Positions 20,231 through 31,885 of a stretch of 64,000 nucleotides of DNA are shown piece by piece. The position numbers and the translations under genes are program-made. Origin of the DNA: Isoetes taiwanensis (Eukaryota; Streptophyta; Lycopodiopsida; Isoetales; Isoetaceae); assembly GCA_021234155.1 (NCBI GenBank), contig JAJEKV010000146.1, positions 496,001-560,000 of the forward strand, read 5' to 3'. Position 1 is the first letter of the stretch, and the number at the start of each line of letters is the position of its first letter. The notes below the pieces were generated by a model that saw only the letters and a list, made by a program, of their open reading frames with translations, was not told where the DNA came from and searched no databases.

Positions 20231-23200
20231 ATGCACTCCCCCTCTCTCTCCTCCGCCCTGCCGGAACAAAAACCTTCAACTTTAGATCTACCCAACAAGG
20301 TTCATAATGGGGGTCAACGAAATGAGGAAGCAGACCGGCTTGTAACAGCTGTTGAACCTGGAACTCTAATCAGAGGCGATGATTCCTCCTATATTGCTGT
20401 CAGAAGACTGTTGCTGTATCGAAAGGCGCTTGCAGGCAACCTTTCTCGCCAGGTAATTGCCATTAGAATACTTGGTAATCTGGTTAACAACATATAGCAC
20501 ATACAATGAGAAAAAAGATTGCTTTTCAACGTTCTGCTTTGCATCTTTATCCCGTCAAAACAGCTCAGATAAGTAATTACATATGATATATACGTATTGG
20601 CATATGGAATGAAATGAAAATGGTTTTATACAGGGCTGGCAATGCAATGGAAATGGCTACAACACCTATAGACATTTTATACACAGTTTGAAGCAGTGGG
20701 ATTCTGCACAACCTGTAACCCCTCGCAGTGAAACAGTGAATAGGTGCGCTTTTCTTTGACCGCAACTAATTTTCTTGCTATTAATTTCTTGTTCCATTTT
20801 CAATTCCGTGTTAACACACAGCACTCCATGGGATTCACCTCGAAGAGAATCCCCTCTAGACTATTATGCAAGTAGTGAAATTTCCATCAAGGTGTTTGGC
20901 TCTAATCCATCTTTTGGCAAATTACATTCAATTAAAATGTTAGTTCATAACTTTACATTTATCTATTCAGACAAATAACTCCAGTCTTAGGTCAAGTCCG
21001 GCGCATCAAAAATCTATCACAAATGGGAACGAACCACCCTATTCATTCGTAGGAATGCATTGCCTATTTGATGACTGCAAAGCCTCAGGTCAACAGTTGA
21101 TCTTAGATGTTTATCCAGAATTGCCAGGATTTTTCTATTGAAGTATTCTACTGTGTGTACAGTTAATGTCATCAAGTTTGCACATTTGAGCCTGGACTTG
21201 CTAGCATATGCGGCAACAGATGGGACTCTCACTATATGTTCAGTTTCTGAACCACCACATATCCTTCAAAATTTGGAAGGCCATACCAAAGAAGTTACAG
21301 GTAATTACGCAAGTTGAACTTTACAATAAAACTGTCATTGGGAGAATGACTTTACAATTTGGGACAACTGTCTATTCAAGTTTTTGTCTTGGAACTGGCT
21401 GGTATTTTTTTAAATTCTATTGTATATGTTGCCTTTCAGGAAAAGACGGCCAGATGGATCTGTTATATTCTACATATTGATGATTGATTGTCCATCTAAT
21501 GTACTTCTTACTTTTCAGATGTTGATTGGTCTTGTAATAACCAGTATATATGCTCATCATCTATGGACAAAAGTGTTAGAGTATGGGATGCACACAAGGG
21601 AACTTGTATTCGAGTTGTGTATGACAATTCTCCCCAAACTTGTATTCGCTTCAATCCTGTGAGTTGGGCATGATTTTTTTGGATTGCTAGTAATCAAATC
21701 TCAACGAAACGTTAACCTAGAAGATTTAATGTCTGCTGCGGACACGAATCTAGCAATGCTGTTGTAACTACTTATTCTAATCTTTGTGATTCTACGCAGG
21801 TTAACAACAATTTTCTTATTGTTGGATCTGCTAACAAGGCAGTTAGAGTAAGTATTTCTCCATGCCTGGTTTGCTCTAATTACATTCATTGTGTTGCTGA
21901 AAATCTATGTTTGATCGCGAATTTTAAGGCAAAACTTATCTATTAAAATAATCAATGTCAGGAAAGGGCTTATTATTCATTTTATGTGTAGAAAACCTTC
22001 TGGTAAAGTATTGCTAGTGTGTAACAGTGGCAAGGCAACTCATTTAATATACTTCATCTCATGAACCGATAATATTTCTATTCCTATATATTTCCCCCTG
22101 CCTCAGAGCGAATACCACAAGTAGCTTGCAAACTTTAGCACTGGATGATGCCATATGATATCTCATTAGTAATGTATAAGATGCGTTATGCAGCTCAATT
22201 GACAAGGCAACTGCAGTGGCTGCATTTAATAATACATCTCGTGAATGGATGATGTTTTTATTCTCTAGTCCCCATTATTTCTTCTCTTTTCCTGTGAGGC
22301 ATCTGATTTTTAATCTCCAAAATTTGGTAAAACTTTGCCTCAGGGTTTTCTAGTATTGTTGCAAATGAAATGTTCTTGGCGCATTTGGATTTTCCACATT
22401 TAGCACTGGACGATACTATCTGGTATCCCATTAGTATTGTTACATCCTTTGGACATACATGCACCTATGTCATGGCAACCGTGGTGGCTGCATCTAGCAT
22501 GTGGTTTCACCTTATGAACTGATAACATTTCTTTCATATAGTTCTTTTCTTTTCTCTGTGAGACATCTCAATATTGTGTTTGGCAATCTTCAAAATCTGG
22601 CATAAATTTGTCTCAGGACTTTTAAAAAAGAGCTTGTTGCAAAATGATGAATTCTCAGAGGCGAATGACACATTTAGGTTATCAACTTTAGCACTGGACG
22701 ATGTCTGCATAAGATATCTCTTGAAAGAAACATCACAGCAATGGATGTTGAACCTTCAGGACGGATCACTTTTGCTGGGGACTCCCAGGTGATTTCAGGT
22801 GCTATTTCTCTATTATGTCCATTGAAGGCAGTATTATAATTTGATGTTATATCAGGGTTGTGTGCACAGTCTTAAAGTGGACTTGCAAACAGCAAAAATT
22901 TCACGTATGCACAAAAACCATGTGGGATTATCTCGTAAGTCAGAGACAACAACAGTGCAATTTAGATCCTTCTCTAACCTTGCTGGTGGACCTGTGTTGC
23001 TAGTCGCTAACCAGGATGGGAGTTTGAGGTTTTTCAGGTAGCTTATTGTTTCTTCTGGATTGGATCGACCCAAATCTAAACTATTTGGTCATTTTTCTTT
23101 GTAGTGTCGCATTGAAAGTTGATGGATATTTGACTTTGAGATGTTCATTGCACTTGTCTCCACATGCAAGAAAGATACGAGCTTCGTTCTGCCCATTGCT

Positions 23201-23582
23201 TTCCCTTGAAAAAGGAGAATTTATAGGTACTCATTTCATTATAGAAATTACAAACATATGCTTCTCTGGTATGATACCTGCATCAGGCATTAGATCACTG
23301 GATACTTTGTTTTGTAGTATCAGGACACGAAGACTCCAATGTCTATTTTTATGATTTTACACGCCCAAAGCACCCCTGTGTGAACAAATTACAGGTTCCC
23401 ATTTTCTCCTAGGCCGTGAGAAACATCATAATGTATCATGTCTGTAGAAGCATTTTGTTTTCTTGGTTTTTGCAGGGCCATAGAGTTCCAGTTGTTGGAG
23501 TTTCTTGGAACTATGGAGAAGATTTGCTGGCATCTTCCGACTGTGAAGGCCTGGTCATTGTTTGGAAGAGAACAAGAAGATG
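20231..23582 (+). CDS. WDR13-like WD40-repeat protein, multi-exon
   Basis: Exons I can place: 20,231-20,452; 20,634-20,743; 20,822-20,891; 21,053-21,088; 21,163-21,300; 21,519-21,658; 21,800-21,847; about 22,740-22,791; about 22,857-23,038; about 23,105-23,226; about 23,319-23,394; about 23,477-23,582. The joined protein reads [94 protein letters not shown] and [18 protein letters not shown], ending VWKRTRR. This is the plant homologue of WDR13, a beta-propeller scaffold of unclear role. Splice sites and phases agree at most borders. The exon between residues AVR and AMDVEP (about 25 residues expected) was not found, and the intron there is filled with tandem repeats. The part around 20,892-21,052 is also uncertain, so the gene could be damaged. 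Confidence 0.8.
22015..22700. repeat. Degenerate ~265-285 bp tandem repeats in WDR13 intron
   Basis: TTTAGCACTGGAYGAT recurs at about 22,135, 22,401 and 22,685. It is followed each time by similar text (CTCATTAGTA, GGCAACNGNNGTGGCTGCAT, CNTGAAYNGATAAYATTT, CTTTTCTSTGTGAG). Part of a further unit lies at about 22,020-22,120. The repeats diverge by roughly a quarter, so they are old. Confidence 0.65.
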
Positions 23583-23599
23583 ACTGTAAACTATATAGA

Positions 23600-25080
23600 T
23601 GCATGATGTACCCATTAAGGTCGGGATCAGTGTTCGACTTCATTGGCATTTTTCATGTCAATAAAAATCTTGGATCCATTTTTCCAACGATGAACAACAT
23701 ATTCGCGCTAGTTAGGTGAGCAAAGTTAACACGCTCTCTAATCAAAACAGAAAATAACACAAAGTAAGGTCTCGTGTAGTTTTCACCAAAATCCTTAACC
23801 AACTCTAGAGTGAAGGCAAGGCAATCACCAAGTAAAACTGTAGATGACGTAACTGGTTAGTGGGACTGGGGGAATAGACTCTTAGCACTACTAGTCAACT
23901 ACACACGTCATTTGCTATCTGCTTTAGTTTCCTTCCAGTGCAATTTTACTTGTTTTAGTGGGAATTGAATATGCGCATTTGGAGCATAGATGCTCGGTCT
24001 ACATGTTTTAGTGGAATCCCATACGCGCTTGGAGTCTTATATGCGCTTGCATCAGATGACAGTTTGTTATAGGCTGTTCTGTAGGCTAAAAAATTCTCTG
24101 AGGAGAAGAAATAAAATGTATCACACCATTTGTCAGGCATAATGCTAATCAGATACCTATTCACAAAACAAGTGGGGTGAGATATTCAATTATAACCATA
24201 ATGCAAAAAAGAAGATGATCAAATTACCTTCCAAATATATCTATATGCCTATTAGACATGTGCCTGTCTCTGCAAAGACCTTCCACACAGTATTTAGTCA
24301 CCTTGATTAGAGGTTTTTGCTAGAAAGGGTAGCATGGAACTATTCTCAACAAGCTCTCCAGGTCTCTGTAAACCAAACTTGCATTAGTGAGAAACAAATG
24401 AATTGCAACTACAACAACACCGTACTCACTCTCCTGTGGTGTCATCTGCAGAGGCATAAGATTGAGCACTCTCAGATGATGTTTGGCTTCTAGTCCTGAA
24501 GAAGTTATCATAAGAAGGGCTTGAAGGCTCGAGAGCGGGAGAAATTGTTCTCATCCGATTTCGAAGACCACAGATTTCTTGAGACAACTCTTGAAGGAAA
24601 GGGTGGTCCTCAAGCGGCGATAGGCAATACCTTGGTCGAGCGGCTGTTCCAGAATTCGTATCCCCTTCATGGGGAGGCCGGGGAAGAAAACCACATCGCC
24701 GGATAAGGGATGCATCGAATATGATGGAGATACTGCCACTCTGATTGTTATGATGACATGGATGAAATCAACGATGGAGGAATTACGAGAAATGCTTGCT
24801 GAAGTGATTGTCCATAACAAATCCTTAACTCAGCAGAAGGAAGCCCTATCTAATCATTGTATTTGCTGCTTCTTGATCCTTAGGGTCCAACAAGGCATGA
24901 TAATCAATATCATTATCAATATATTACACTTATAACAGCTTCATATATTTATATATATAATACTAACGCGGAAATAAGATGATAGTTTGTGCGCGATCTT
25001 GTCCGTCGATTTTGTTGTGTGTAAAAACATTGGTTTTGAGTCGTTTAATAATTAGTTATTGTTTTGCCTACCCGAAAACG
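23600..25080. other. Unassigned stretch
   Basis: No known gene. The block at 24,500-24,860 has short open frames on both strands with richer GC, possibly a decayed retrotransposon gag piece, but I could not match it. Confidence 0.3.
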
Positions 25081-25302
25081 ACGTCCTATTTCTTTTGTAG
25101 ATAAGAATCGATTGTACAAAGCATCGTTTCCGGAGATTGAGCAAGGTAGCATACACTGCCTATCTAAATGCATGCCTGAAACAACGTCCTATTTCTCCTG
25201 TAAATAGGGATCGATTGTACAAAGCATCCTTTCCGGGGATTGAGCAAGGTAGCATACACTGCCTATCTAAATGCATGTCTGAAACAACGTCCTATTTCTC
25301 CC
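25081..25302. repeat. 103-bp tandem repeat, two full copies and a third start
   Basis: ACGTCCTATTTC starts units at 25,081, 25,184 and 25,287, a period of 103. The unit holds GGATCGATTGTACAAAGCAT and GATTGAGCAAGGTAGCATAC. Copies are about 93-95% alike, so the duplication is fairly recent. Confidence 0.8.
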
Positions 25303-25959
25303 AGCACTGTCGTTGCTAGATGGGGCGGGTATCTGGTTTTGTGGGAATGGTGAGTTCACCCAATTCTTTCTTAATTCTTTGGAGATCCTTTTAACTCCAG
25401 ACAAAAATATATTTGAATCTCTTGAAAAGTTTCACAGCTTTCTCACGGAATGGAGGAGAAAGTCCTGCAACTAGTCTAATGGGTTGATGTATGCCACGGT
25501 CAACAATCTCAACCTCAGGAGTTTGGATGTGTGGACTGTCCTCAGCATCCGTGACCTAATGTGCCAGAGCTTGCAGCAGAACTAGAGGTGCCGCACTTGC
25601 AATGGTAAAAAATAGAGGAGTTGAGATTGAATTACCATGAGATGTTGGCTGGAGTGTGGGAATTCCTAAAACCTTCCTCAGCATCATCAAGAGAAGGTAG
25701 CATGGTAACTTGATTACAAGGCGCTAAGTATGGATCAAGCAGGGCGGCAATTGCCCCATGGATCATCAGCATATTCAGGATATACAGATAGAGGGAGATC
25801 AGGTGCGAGAGATTGAACTTGATATGTATTTTGAACATCCTCTGAATCACCATCAGAGAGCGAAGGTTCTGCCTATTCTACAACAATAAGTTGACCAGTT
25901 TCAAGATCCATGGTGGCAATGAGACTATCATCTGTGATGACCAGTTGATCAGTGGCCGA

Positions 25960-26619
25960 TTAATGAATGCTCTTAGCTTGGTGAAGAAAAGAGCGATCAA
26001 CAAGCATTTTATAATCATCGGGGTCTTCGCCTGCTCGCCAGACACCAAATTCAAAAGGAATCTTAAGATCTCCTATGCTGATAGTGAGCTGAGATGTGAT
26101 GCCTTGTGGGCACATAATATGGCCATTAGCAAGCTTAATGTCATAGGGCACTCGATAAAGTTGCTTAATGCCCAATTGATGTCGTAGTTTGTCCGTAATG
26201 AGGTTTATCGCATTGCCTCCATCGATTTGTACATGATTGACTTGTTGAGCACCGACCATAGCATGGACCGTGGGTGTCGAAGTTGCCGCAGCTCCAACGA
26301 GCACTATAGGCAATGGCAATTGTTCGCGGAGAGCAGGACAAAGTTTGAGAATGGTGGACAAAAGGAGTTCCGAAGGGATACTGGTGGATGCATTGGTGGT
26401 GTCCACAGAGGGCTGTCCTTGAGGTAAGGAGACAGCAACCTCTTTTAGGAGTTCAACTTCCGCAGCGATATTTGGATATGTATGCTTGCGTGATGGAGGC
26501 GTGGATGTAGAAGATTCAGCTCCCTTTTCTTGTGAACGAATGGTGGCATGGACATTGGCAAAGGTTCGGCCTTCCGCGGCTTGCATGAGGTGAAGAATAC
26601 TATGCCAAAGTTTGGGCAT
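25960..26619 (-). CDS. Retropepsin-like aspartic protease domain of gypsy pol
   Basis: A 219-residue open frame. The C-terminal half reads VNHVQIDGGNAINLITDKL, YDIKLANGHIMCPQGI and KIPFEFGVW ... DYKMLVDRSFL, the fold of plant gypsy proteases. In most of these the active-site motif is D-S/T-G or the related I-D-G-G-S; here it is IDGGNA. Intact, it would cut the Gag-Pol polyprotein. It stays open but is cut off from any RT, so it is a relic. Confidence 0.6.
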   Translation of the reverse strand: MPKLWHSILHLMQAAEGRTFANVHATIRSQEKGAESSTSTPPSRKHTYPNIAAEVELLKEVAVSLPQGQPSVDTTNASTSIPSELLLSTILKLCPALREQLPLPIVLVGAAATSTPTVHAMVGAQQVNHVQIDGGNAINLITDKLRHQLGIKQLYRVPYDIKLANGHIMCPQGITSQLTISIGDLKIPFEFGVWRAGEDPDDYKMLVDRSFLHQAKSIH

Positions 26620-26945
26620 GACATTTGCGATAAGGTGATTGAGATCGGGTGCGAAATGAACAGATTTGGCGAGAAGAGTGTCTACCGCATAAGCAGACCT
26701 TGTGTCTTGAGTTGTAAGAAGGTAAGGGCGAGTATCTTGAGTTTGGCAGGAAACTAATTCAACCCAGTTGGAATGTTAAATCAAAGGATTCAAGGCCCGA
26801 TAAATTTCTTCTTGAGCTTGTTGATCCAAGGGGGCCTGAGAAGGGGTAAGGGTCCATTGTTGTTGTGGCTGAGGTGCGCATGGGGGTTTCTTCAGCGTAG
26901 GTTAGGGACCTTGTTTACCATTGGCGACCTAAAGTTGGTAGGCCG

Positions 26946-27948
26946 TCAGGCGGACTGAAGCGGTTTGATTTGTGCCGGGTAGTTGGACTTGAACTTGCGG
27001 AAGTTGAGGGCACATGGTAGTGGTGTGGCCCTATTCATGACAATGATAGCATTGAGCTTTAGGGGGGTCAAATGGTTGGCGTAAAGACTGCCCACGCTGC
27101 GGCTACTGTTGTGGTGTAATTTGTACCTGTAAGACCATTTTCTGGCAGAAATGGGATTAGCATGCGTACATTCTTCCGTGGTATAATTGCACATGTTGTA
27201 TCTTTTGCAATGAGGAGGTCCATTAGTGGAATTACATTTATTCGCTAGGTGGCCCTGATACTTGCAGAGATGACACCAGATTTGGCTGCATTGTTGAGGT
27301 TGAGGAGTCACTGAGTTGTGAGGAACAACCGTGGAGGACATGAAAGGAAGATCCGTGAGAGGAACTCTTCAGGAAGAGACATTGACAGAGTGATTGACCA
27401 ACTCAATGGCCTGAGTCAAAGATTTAGGGCGCAAGTATTCAGTCATGAGGGGGGAGGAAGACCTTGAACAAACCAGACTAAGATCTGACTTGGGATATTC
27501 TTTGAGTTTACCCACAAGAATCTGCAGATGGTCCGCAAAAATCCCAGGCAGATTCCGTGGCCTGTTGTTGCAGTTCATTTAACTGTTTTTGCAGTTGTTG
27601 ATCATCAACTAGAGATCCATAGTGAGGGAGAACAGCAGCCTTCATGTCTTCCCAGCTTTGCTTCCAATGGCTTTTGTTGGCCATGAGCCATTGGTGCGGG
27701 GTGCTACGCAGCGTGTGAAACTTGATCTGCGATTGAGAATGACCATTAAGAACCGTGAGGGCCTCAAACTCATCCATGTGAGCTTGAGCACTTTGATCAA
27801 CGATGGGTTTGCCTTTGATGTTGCCAAAGATCGAATACTGGAGCTTCAAATTTAAGCCTGAAGGAAAAATGGAAGGTACTGCAGATGGAGAAACATACGC
27901 TGGGGGTGGCATGGGGACCTGAGATTGCCATGGAACATGAGAAGCCAA
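26946..27948 (-). pseudogene. Gypsy gag (capsid and zinc knuckle), broken
   Basis: Capsid-like part from 27,948: LKLQYSIFGNIKGKP, AHMDEFEALTVLNGHSQSQI, HWKQSWEDMKAAVLPHYGSL, LQKQLNELQQQATESAWDF. After frame breaks near 27,540 and 27,345 comes a CCHC zinc knuckle, CHLCKYQGHLANKC (C-x2-C-x4-H-x4-C). Gag packs the element RNA into particles. Frameshifts make it non-functional. Confidence 0.65.
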
Positions 27949-27994
27949 AGGTCATCCTATGACAACAGTAGGAGGCATCATTGAAAACCCTGTT

Positions 27995-28033
27995 GGGGGG
28001 AGGGGGAGGGGGAGGGGGGCGAGGGCGGAGGGG
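27995..28033 (+). repeat. G-rich tract before gag
   Basis: Runs of 5-6 G separated by single A (GGGGGGAGGGGGAGGGGGA...) over about 39 bases on the plus strand, so C-rich in the element RNA sense. It could form a G-quadruplex on the plus strand. Confidence 0.6.
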
Positions 28034-28447
28034 CATCGTCGTGGCTATCTTGCTGTTAAAGATGGAGATAATGGGGCATATGTCTTGTTCAAGCGTAAGA
28101 TCTCTAATGTTGTAAACATTAACCAAAAGTTGAAGAGTTGGTGATCATGGGAATTCATTGACATAAGTGGGACCAAAGGAGACTTGAGAATAGGCCACAC
28201 TGCGTTGTGGTGAAGTTGGTTGAGAGGGTGCAGGAGTTGCCATGGAGAAACGTGGACATAAGTGCTTTCAGGGGTCTGAAAATATGGTGTATGATGAACA
28301 GGGGTTGGACGAGGCGAATGGGGTTAGAGCAATTTTGACAACAGTTAGGTAACCTGGATGTGAAGAGGTCCCGGTGTGGGTGAGGTTGAATGAGCAGGGG
28401 ACCATGGACGAGCACCTTCAATATCATAATCACCATAGTAGAAATCA

Positions 28448-28464
28448 CGGGCAATGTCGCGCCA
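28448..28464 (-). other. Probable primer-binding site (tRNA-Asp-like)
   Basis: Minus strand TGGCGCGACATTGCCCG, about 10 bases inside the LTR, resembles the TGGCGCCGTTGCCGGGG site used by Athila/Tat elements. Match is partial. Confidence 0.45.
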
Positions 28465-28474
28465 TCGGCGACAG

Positions 28475-28976
28475 TGTTTAGGGTCTGGATTCGAGAGAGT
28501 TTGGGGACAGTCCTCTGTAAGAACCCTTGTGTCCTACAAACAACTCAACGAGAGAGAGACAGAGAAAGAGAGAGAACAATGCAACACAGATATAAAAAAT
28601 AAGGATATTGAAAGATCAATGAGAATATATGAAGGGCTCCAAAAAGAGTTGAGACAACAAAAATGCCTGAACTTGTCTAATTAATCTTCTGGTATATATA
28701 GTACAATGCCCTCTGCCCAAAATAACACAGAGTACGTCGTTTCTAAATCTTCGGTTACCTAATCCCGTGATCTCTGCCATGATTCGTGGAATTATTATTG
28801 CCATCATGAGTGGCACTGAAAATTGGCAGGCCATGGATTCCGTATGCCACGGACTCTCGTGATCGCTTCTTCTTGGTTGGCGTGGCCTTAGTTCTGACGT
28901 AGATGCTTGACCTTTGCCCTTTGGCTCTTTTCTGTACCTTAGAAATAGTCCTGTGCTTTGGGGCATGGGACTAACA
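28475..28976 (-). repeat. Gypsy 5' LTR
   Basis: 502 bp, minus sense, from a TTAGTCCC start to TAAACA. It aligns along its length with 57,940-58,494, for example in GATCTCTGCCATGATYYRTGG, CTCCAAAAAG and TATATATAGTACAATGSCCTC. The AT-rich TATATATA box on the minus strand is a likely LTR promoter. A GA-rich microsatellite lies at 28,550-28,577. Confidence 0.75.
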
Positions 28977-28999
28977 TATAGAAAAATATACTAAAGTTG

Positions 29000-29520
29000 A
29001 GAAGAGGCCTAAAACATCTGTAGATATAGATGATGATAATAATTCTACAGTCTCAACTGATGATCGAGTAAAATGAAGCACCAATAATTGATACTCATCT
29101 GCCTAAAAAAGGTAAGAGTGAAGTTGACTATTCAAAAGAAGTTTTACAGATGGATGAGGAACTATATGATAGACAAGAATCAGGGAAAAGTAGACGTTTG
29201 CAAATGCTTTTACTGCAGATGATAATGTTCCCGCTCTTATAGCATCATTTCAGCCTAGTATACTTAATGATTTTGATGAAGCTGTTAGTGCAGAAGATGC
29301 AGAGGAGTGGAAGTGCAAGGGAAGATGAAATGTAGTCCTTTTTGCAAAATAAGACATATGAACTTGTAAAGCGTCCTGAAGGTAAAAACATAGTAGGAAA
29401 TAAATGGGTTTTGAAGATAAAGAAGGGTCCAGATTGATGCATGTAAAATATAAAGCCAGACTAGTTGCGCAAGGCCTTTAACAGAAAAAAGGTATAGACT
29501 ACGAAGAATTTATCACTTTC
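29000..29520 (+). pseudogene. Ty1/copia polyprotein fragment (start of reverse transcriptase)
   Basis: Three frames together give FDEAVSAEDAEEWK, TYELVKRPEGK, NKWVLKIKKG, YKARLVAQG and QKKGIDYEEF. These are the successive landmarks at the beginning of copia reverse transcriptase (usual form W..A...E, NKWVFKIK, YKARLVAKGF.Q..GIDYEETF). At least three frame changes and several stops. It ends at about 29,520 without the FVDD core. Confidence 0.75.
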
Positions 29521-29686
29521 ACATACCACCAATAATCCGGCAGGGTCTCAAGCTGTTGTGCCTGCAGTCCTTCTATGATGAAGAAAAGGGTTTACCAGTA
29601 ATTACGAGGTCCTTGGCAGAAAACCCTGACAAAAAACAAATGTTAATTTGAGCCGCTCTAGAAAGACATCGTAGTTGAGAAATTAC

Positions 29687-29847
29687 CTGGCTTTGCAAGC
29701 CTTCTCTTCTTTGTGCTGGCTGGCGAGCGATCTTTTTTGGCAGAGCGCATATTCAATGGAGTCGATATACTCCAGCACCGACGCGTGGTGCTAGAAGTTG
29801 CAGCACCTGAAGTGCTCTTCCGCCGCGAGGATTTTGTGAGCTAAGGA
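29687..29847 (-). pseudogene. Possible orphan exon
   Basis: A 161-bp block on the minus strand has an acceptor (TGCAG) and a donor (GTAATT). It reads SLAHKILAAEEHFRCCNF, one stop, then HHASVLEYIDSIEYALCQKR. GC content is higher than around it. I do not recognise the family; helical, charged text. It may be an exon carried by a transposon. Confidence 0.3.
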
Positions 29848-29982
29848 CTGCACACAAAGAATTTATCTTGAATTTCAAAATAACATCATGCAATAATTGA
29901 ACGCACATAAGAGATGGCGGGGTACTGCACGTGCATCCTTAGCCCACCTAAATGCATATTTGAAAATAATTGATGTAAGAGT

Positions 29983-30048
29983 GGGCCTCAGTTCGACTGG
30001 AGCAGGATGTCTCACGAAGTCTCGGAGGTCGCACATTCGACTCTCGCC
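29983..30048 (+). repeat. tRNA-like SINE head
   Basis: GGGCCTCAGTTCGACTGG resembles a tRNA acceptor and A box, and CATTCGACTCTCGCC about 40 bases on resembles a B box and T arm. A single copy in this window, so a SINE is only a suggestion. Confidence 0.35.
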
Positions 30049-30769
30049 AAACCTTCAACTAACAGCAGGCAGCTTGCGTTTGTGCATCATTCAAGCTTTG
30101 AGCATTTGGGTAAAGTTGTTTTGACACAGGCTTGTGGTATGTTCAAATGATTTGCTCGATGGCCGCAGAAACACGATAGCAATGGGGGATGAGATCGAGC
30201 CCACGAGGCCATAGAGAAACGATACCCAAGAATCATGTTGATTCAAGTCATTCAGCCCGATGCCTTACTGTTCAAGCCGATGGCGGAAGCAACACTTGGA
30301 GAGGTAATCAGATCTGTGGTTCAATAGCCCAAGAATTATTTGCGACCTGGGATGAGTGTTTTCATTGTGCCTTTCTTTAGTTTCTAGGTGTTGTAGATGT
30401 GTGGGACTGTTAAATAGCTAAATGCGTAGGATGCTGGATCTTGAAAGGAATAGAGCTGAATAGACAAAGATTAGTTGGTTTCTCGTTCTATTGCTTGTTT
30501 CCTTGTCGAACATATTTTCAGCGTCGAGAAACTATCTACAATTAGAGACGCTGAGCAAGGGAACAAGCAATTGACGAGACTATCGAACAGTTGTAAATCC
30601 ATAGATGGCATGTCCATAGAGGGCATTAGATGAATAGATTCGAATACGTCGAATGCATTCTTGAGTCGCTCATTGCGGATGCCTCTACTCAAACTAGGTC
30701 CTTCCCCTTCAAAAATTCAAAGGAGCAGGTAGGAAGGAGAGTGGCCCAAATGGGGTAGAGGCACCCACA

Positions 30770-31510
30770 ACTCGAGGGTCGAGAATGAAATTGAAGGAAT
30801 TATTGATGAATTCTCGATGCGCAGTTTTGAATGCTTACGCCCAGACTGAGCTCCTGTCCTTCTAAGTCCTGGAGTAGAGAGATCCAGTCTGGATAGCTGC
30901 ATTCTCGACCCGCGAGTCGAGAATAGGAGACGGTCGAGACATTTTGGCTCGGGAGTCGAGTATGCGACCACCAAGACTAAGCCCTCTCCTCCTAAGTCCT
31001 GGAGTAGAGGGATCCAGTTTGAATGACTGCATTCTTGACATGCAAGTCGAGAATAGGAGACAGTAGGCAGTGTTTACTCAGGAGTCGAGTTTGCGACTAC
31101 CCAGAGAAGGAGTCATGGAATGAGGGATCCAGCCTAGATGGCCACATTCTCGTCGAGAATGCACTTACATAAGCAAGCGTGGTAAAGAGGGTATCGAGTC
31201 GAGAATGCACCCTTGAGCCTAGACAAGTATATTAAAGAAAGTATTTTGGTAAAGTCAAGAATGCACTCGAGAAGTGCAGGGAGGGTGTCAGGCTGGTTGA
31301 GTGAGCCATTCTCAATATGCGAGTCAAGAATGCACTCGAGAAGTGCAAGGAGGGTGTCGGGCTGGCTGGGTGAGCCATTCTCAACTGGCGGGTCAAGAAT
31401 ATAGAAGAGAAGTGCAGGAAGAGTGTGTCGGGCTGGCTGGGTGTGCCATTCTCGACTCTAGAGTCGAGAATGCAGTCGAGAAGTGCAGGGGTGTCGGGCT
31501 GGGTGGATGA
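30770..31510. repeat. Two tandem arrays rich in a GAGTCGAGAAT palindrome
   Basis: From about 30,835 units of about 120-130 bases repeat (TAAGTCCTGGAGTAGAGRGA, TCCAGTYTGRATRRCTGC, GTCGAGAATAGGAGAC). From about 31,255 a second array has a 69-71 base period, with GAAGTGCAGG at 31,271, 31,340, 31,409 and 31,480. Both arrays contain the dyad ATTCTCGACNN / GAGTCGAGAAT; the copy at 31,448-31,471 is a perfect 24-base palindrome (half-site ATTCTCGACTCT). Non-coding; open frames here follow the repeat. Confidence 0.75.
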
Positions 31511-31659
31511 GGAATGCACCCTTGAGCTTGGGCATGACACAAAAAAAAACATAAAGATAACGTCATTAAGTATGTTTCATTAACTAGGAATTGGGAGGAA
31601 TATCATTGGGCTCAGGATTCATATTCTGGACCAGGAATAGTCCTCGGGACCACTTTAGT

Positions 31660-31885
31660 GTTAATACTTAATATATAAAGATAGGATTAATCCTACGTCG
31701 GTTCATTGCCCGCATGAATATATATTAGAATATTTGCCTCTCATAAAGAGGCATAGGACAGTTGCAAAGACTTAATATTACAAAGAAAAGATTAATCCTA
31801 CACTGGTTCATTGTGCACAGGAATATATATCAGCACATTTGCCTCTGATGAAGAGGCATTGGACAGTTGCATCTATTTGTACAGT
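31660..31885. repeat. ~115-bp direct duplication
   Basis: Two adjacent copies: GGATTAATCCTACGTCGGTTCATTG-like text, GAATATATATYAG, TTTGCCTCT, AAGAGGCAT and GGACAGTTGCA, about 85% alike. Each unit has a small hairpin (GCCTCT...AGAGGC). Confidence 0.65.

Larger units (their letters stand above)
25640..28976 (-). mobile_element. Truncated Ty3/gypsy LTR retrotransposon (5' LTR, gag, protease)
   Basis: On the minus strand, in order: 5' LTR (28,976-28,475), primer-binding-like site, gag capsid and zinc knuckle, and an aspartic protease. No reverse transcriptase, RNase H or integrase follows and no 3' LTR was found, so the copy is cut after the protease. A diverged LTR of the same family lies at 57,940-58,494. 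The Asp-tRNA-like primer site suggests the Athila/Tat side of Ty3/gypsy; this is inference. Confidence 0.7.

Noticed and set aside
25081-25302. CRISPR-like repeat
   Set aside because: The 103-base units are contiguous without spacers, in plant nuclear DNA; a plain tandem repeat.
28550-28577. GA-rich tract as a promoter element
   Set aside because: It lies inside the gypsy LTR and is absent in the sister LTR, so it is a simple microsatellite.
31213-31552. Open frames of 63-106 residues on both strands
   Set aside because: Products of the 69-71 base tandem array; no independent coding signal.
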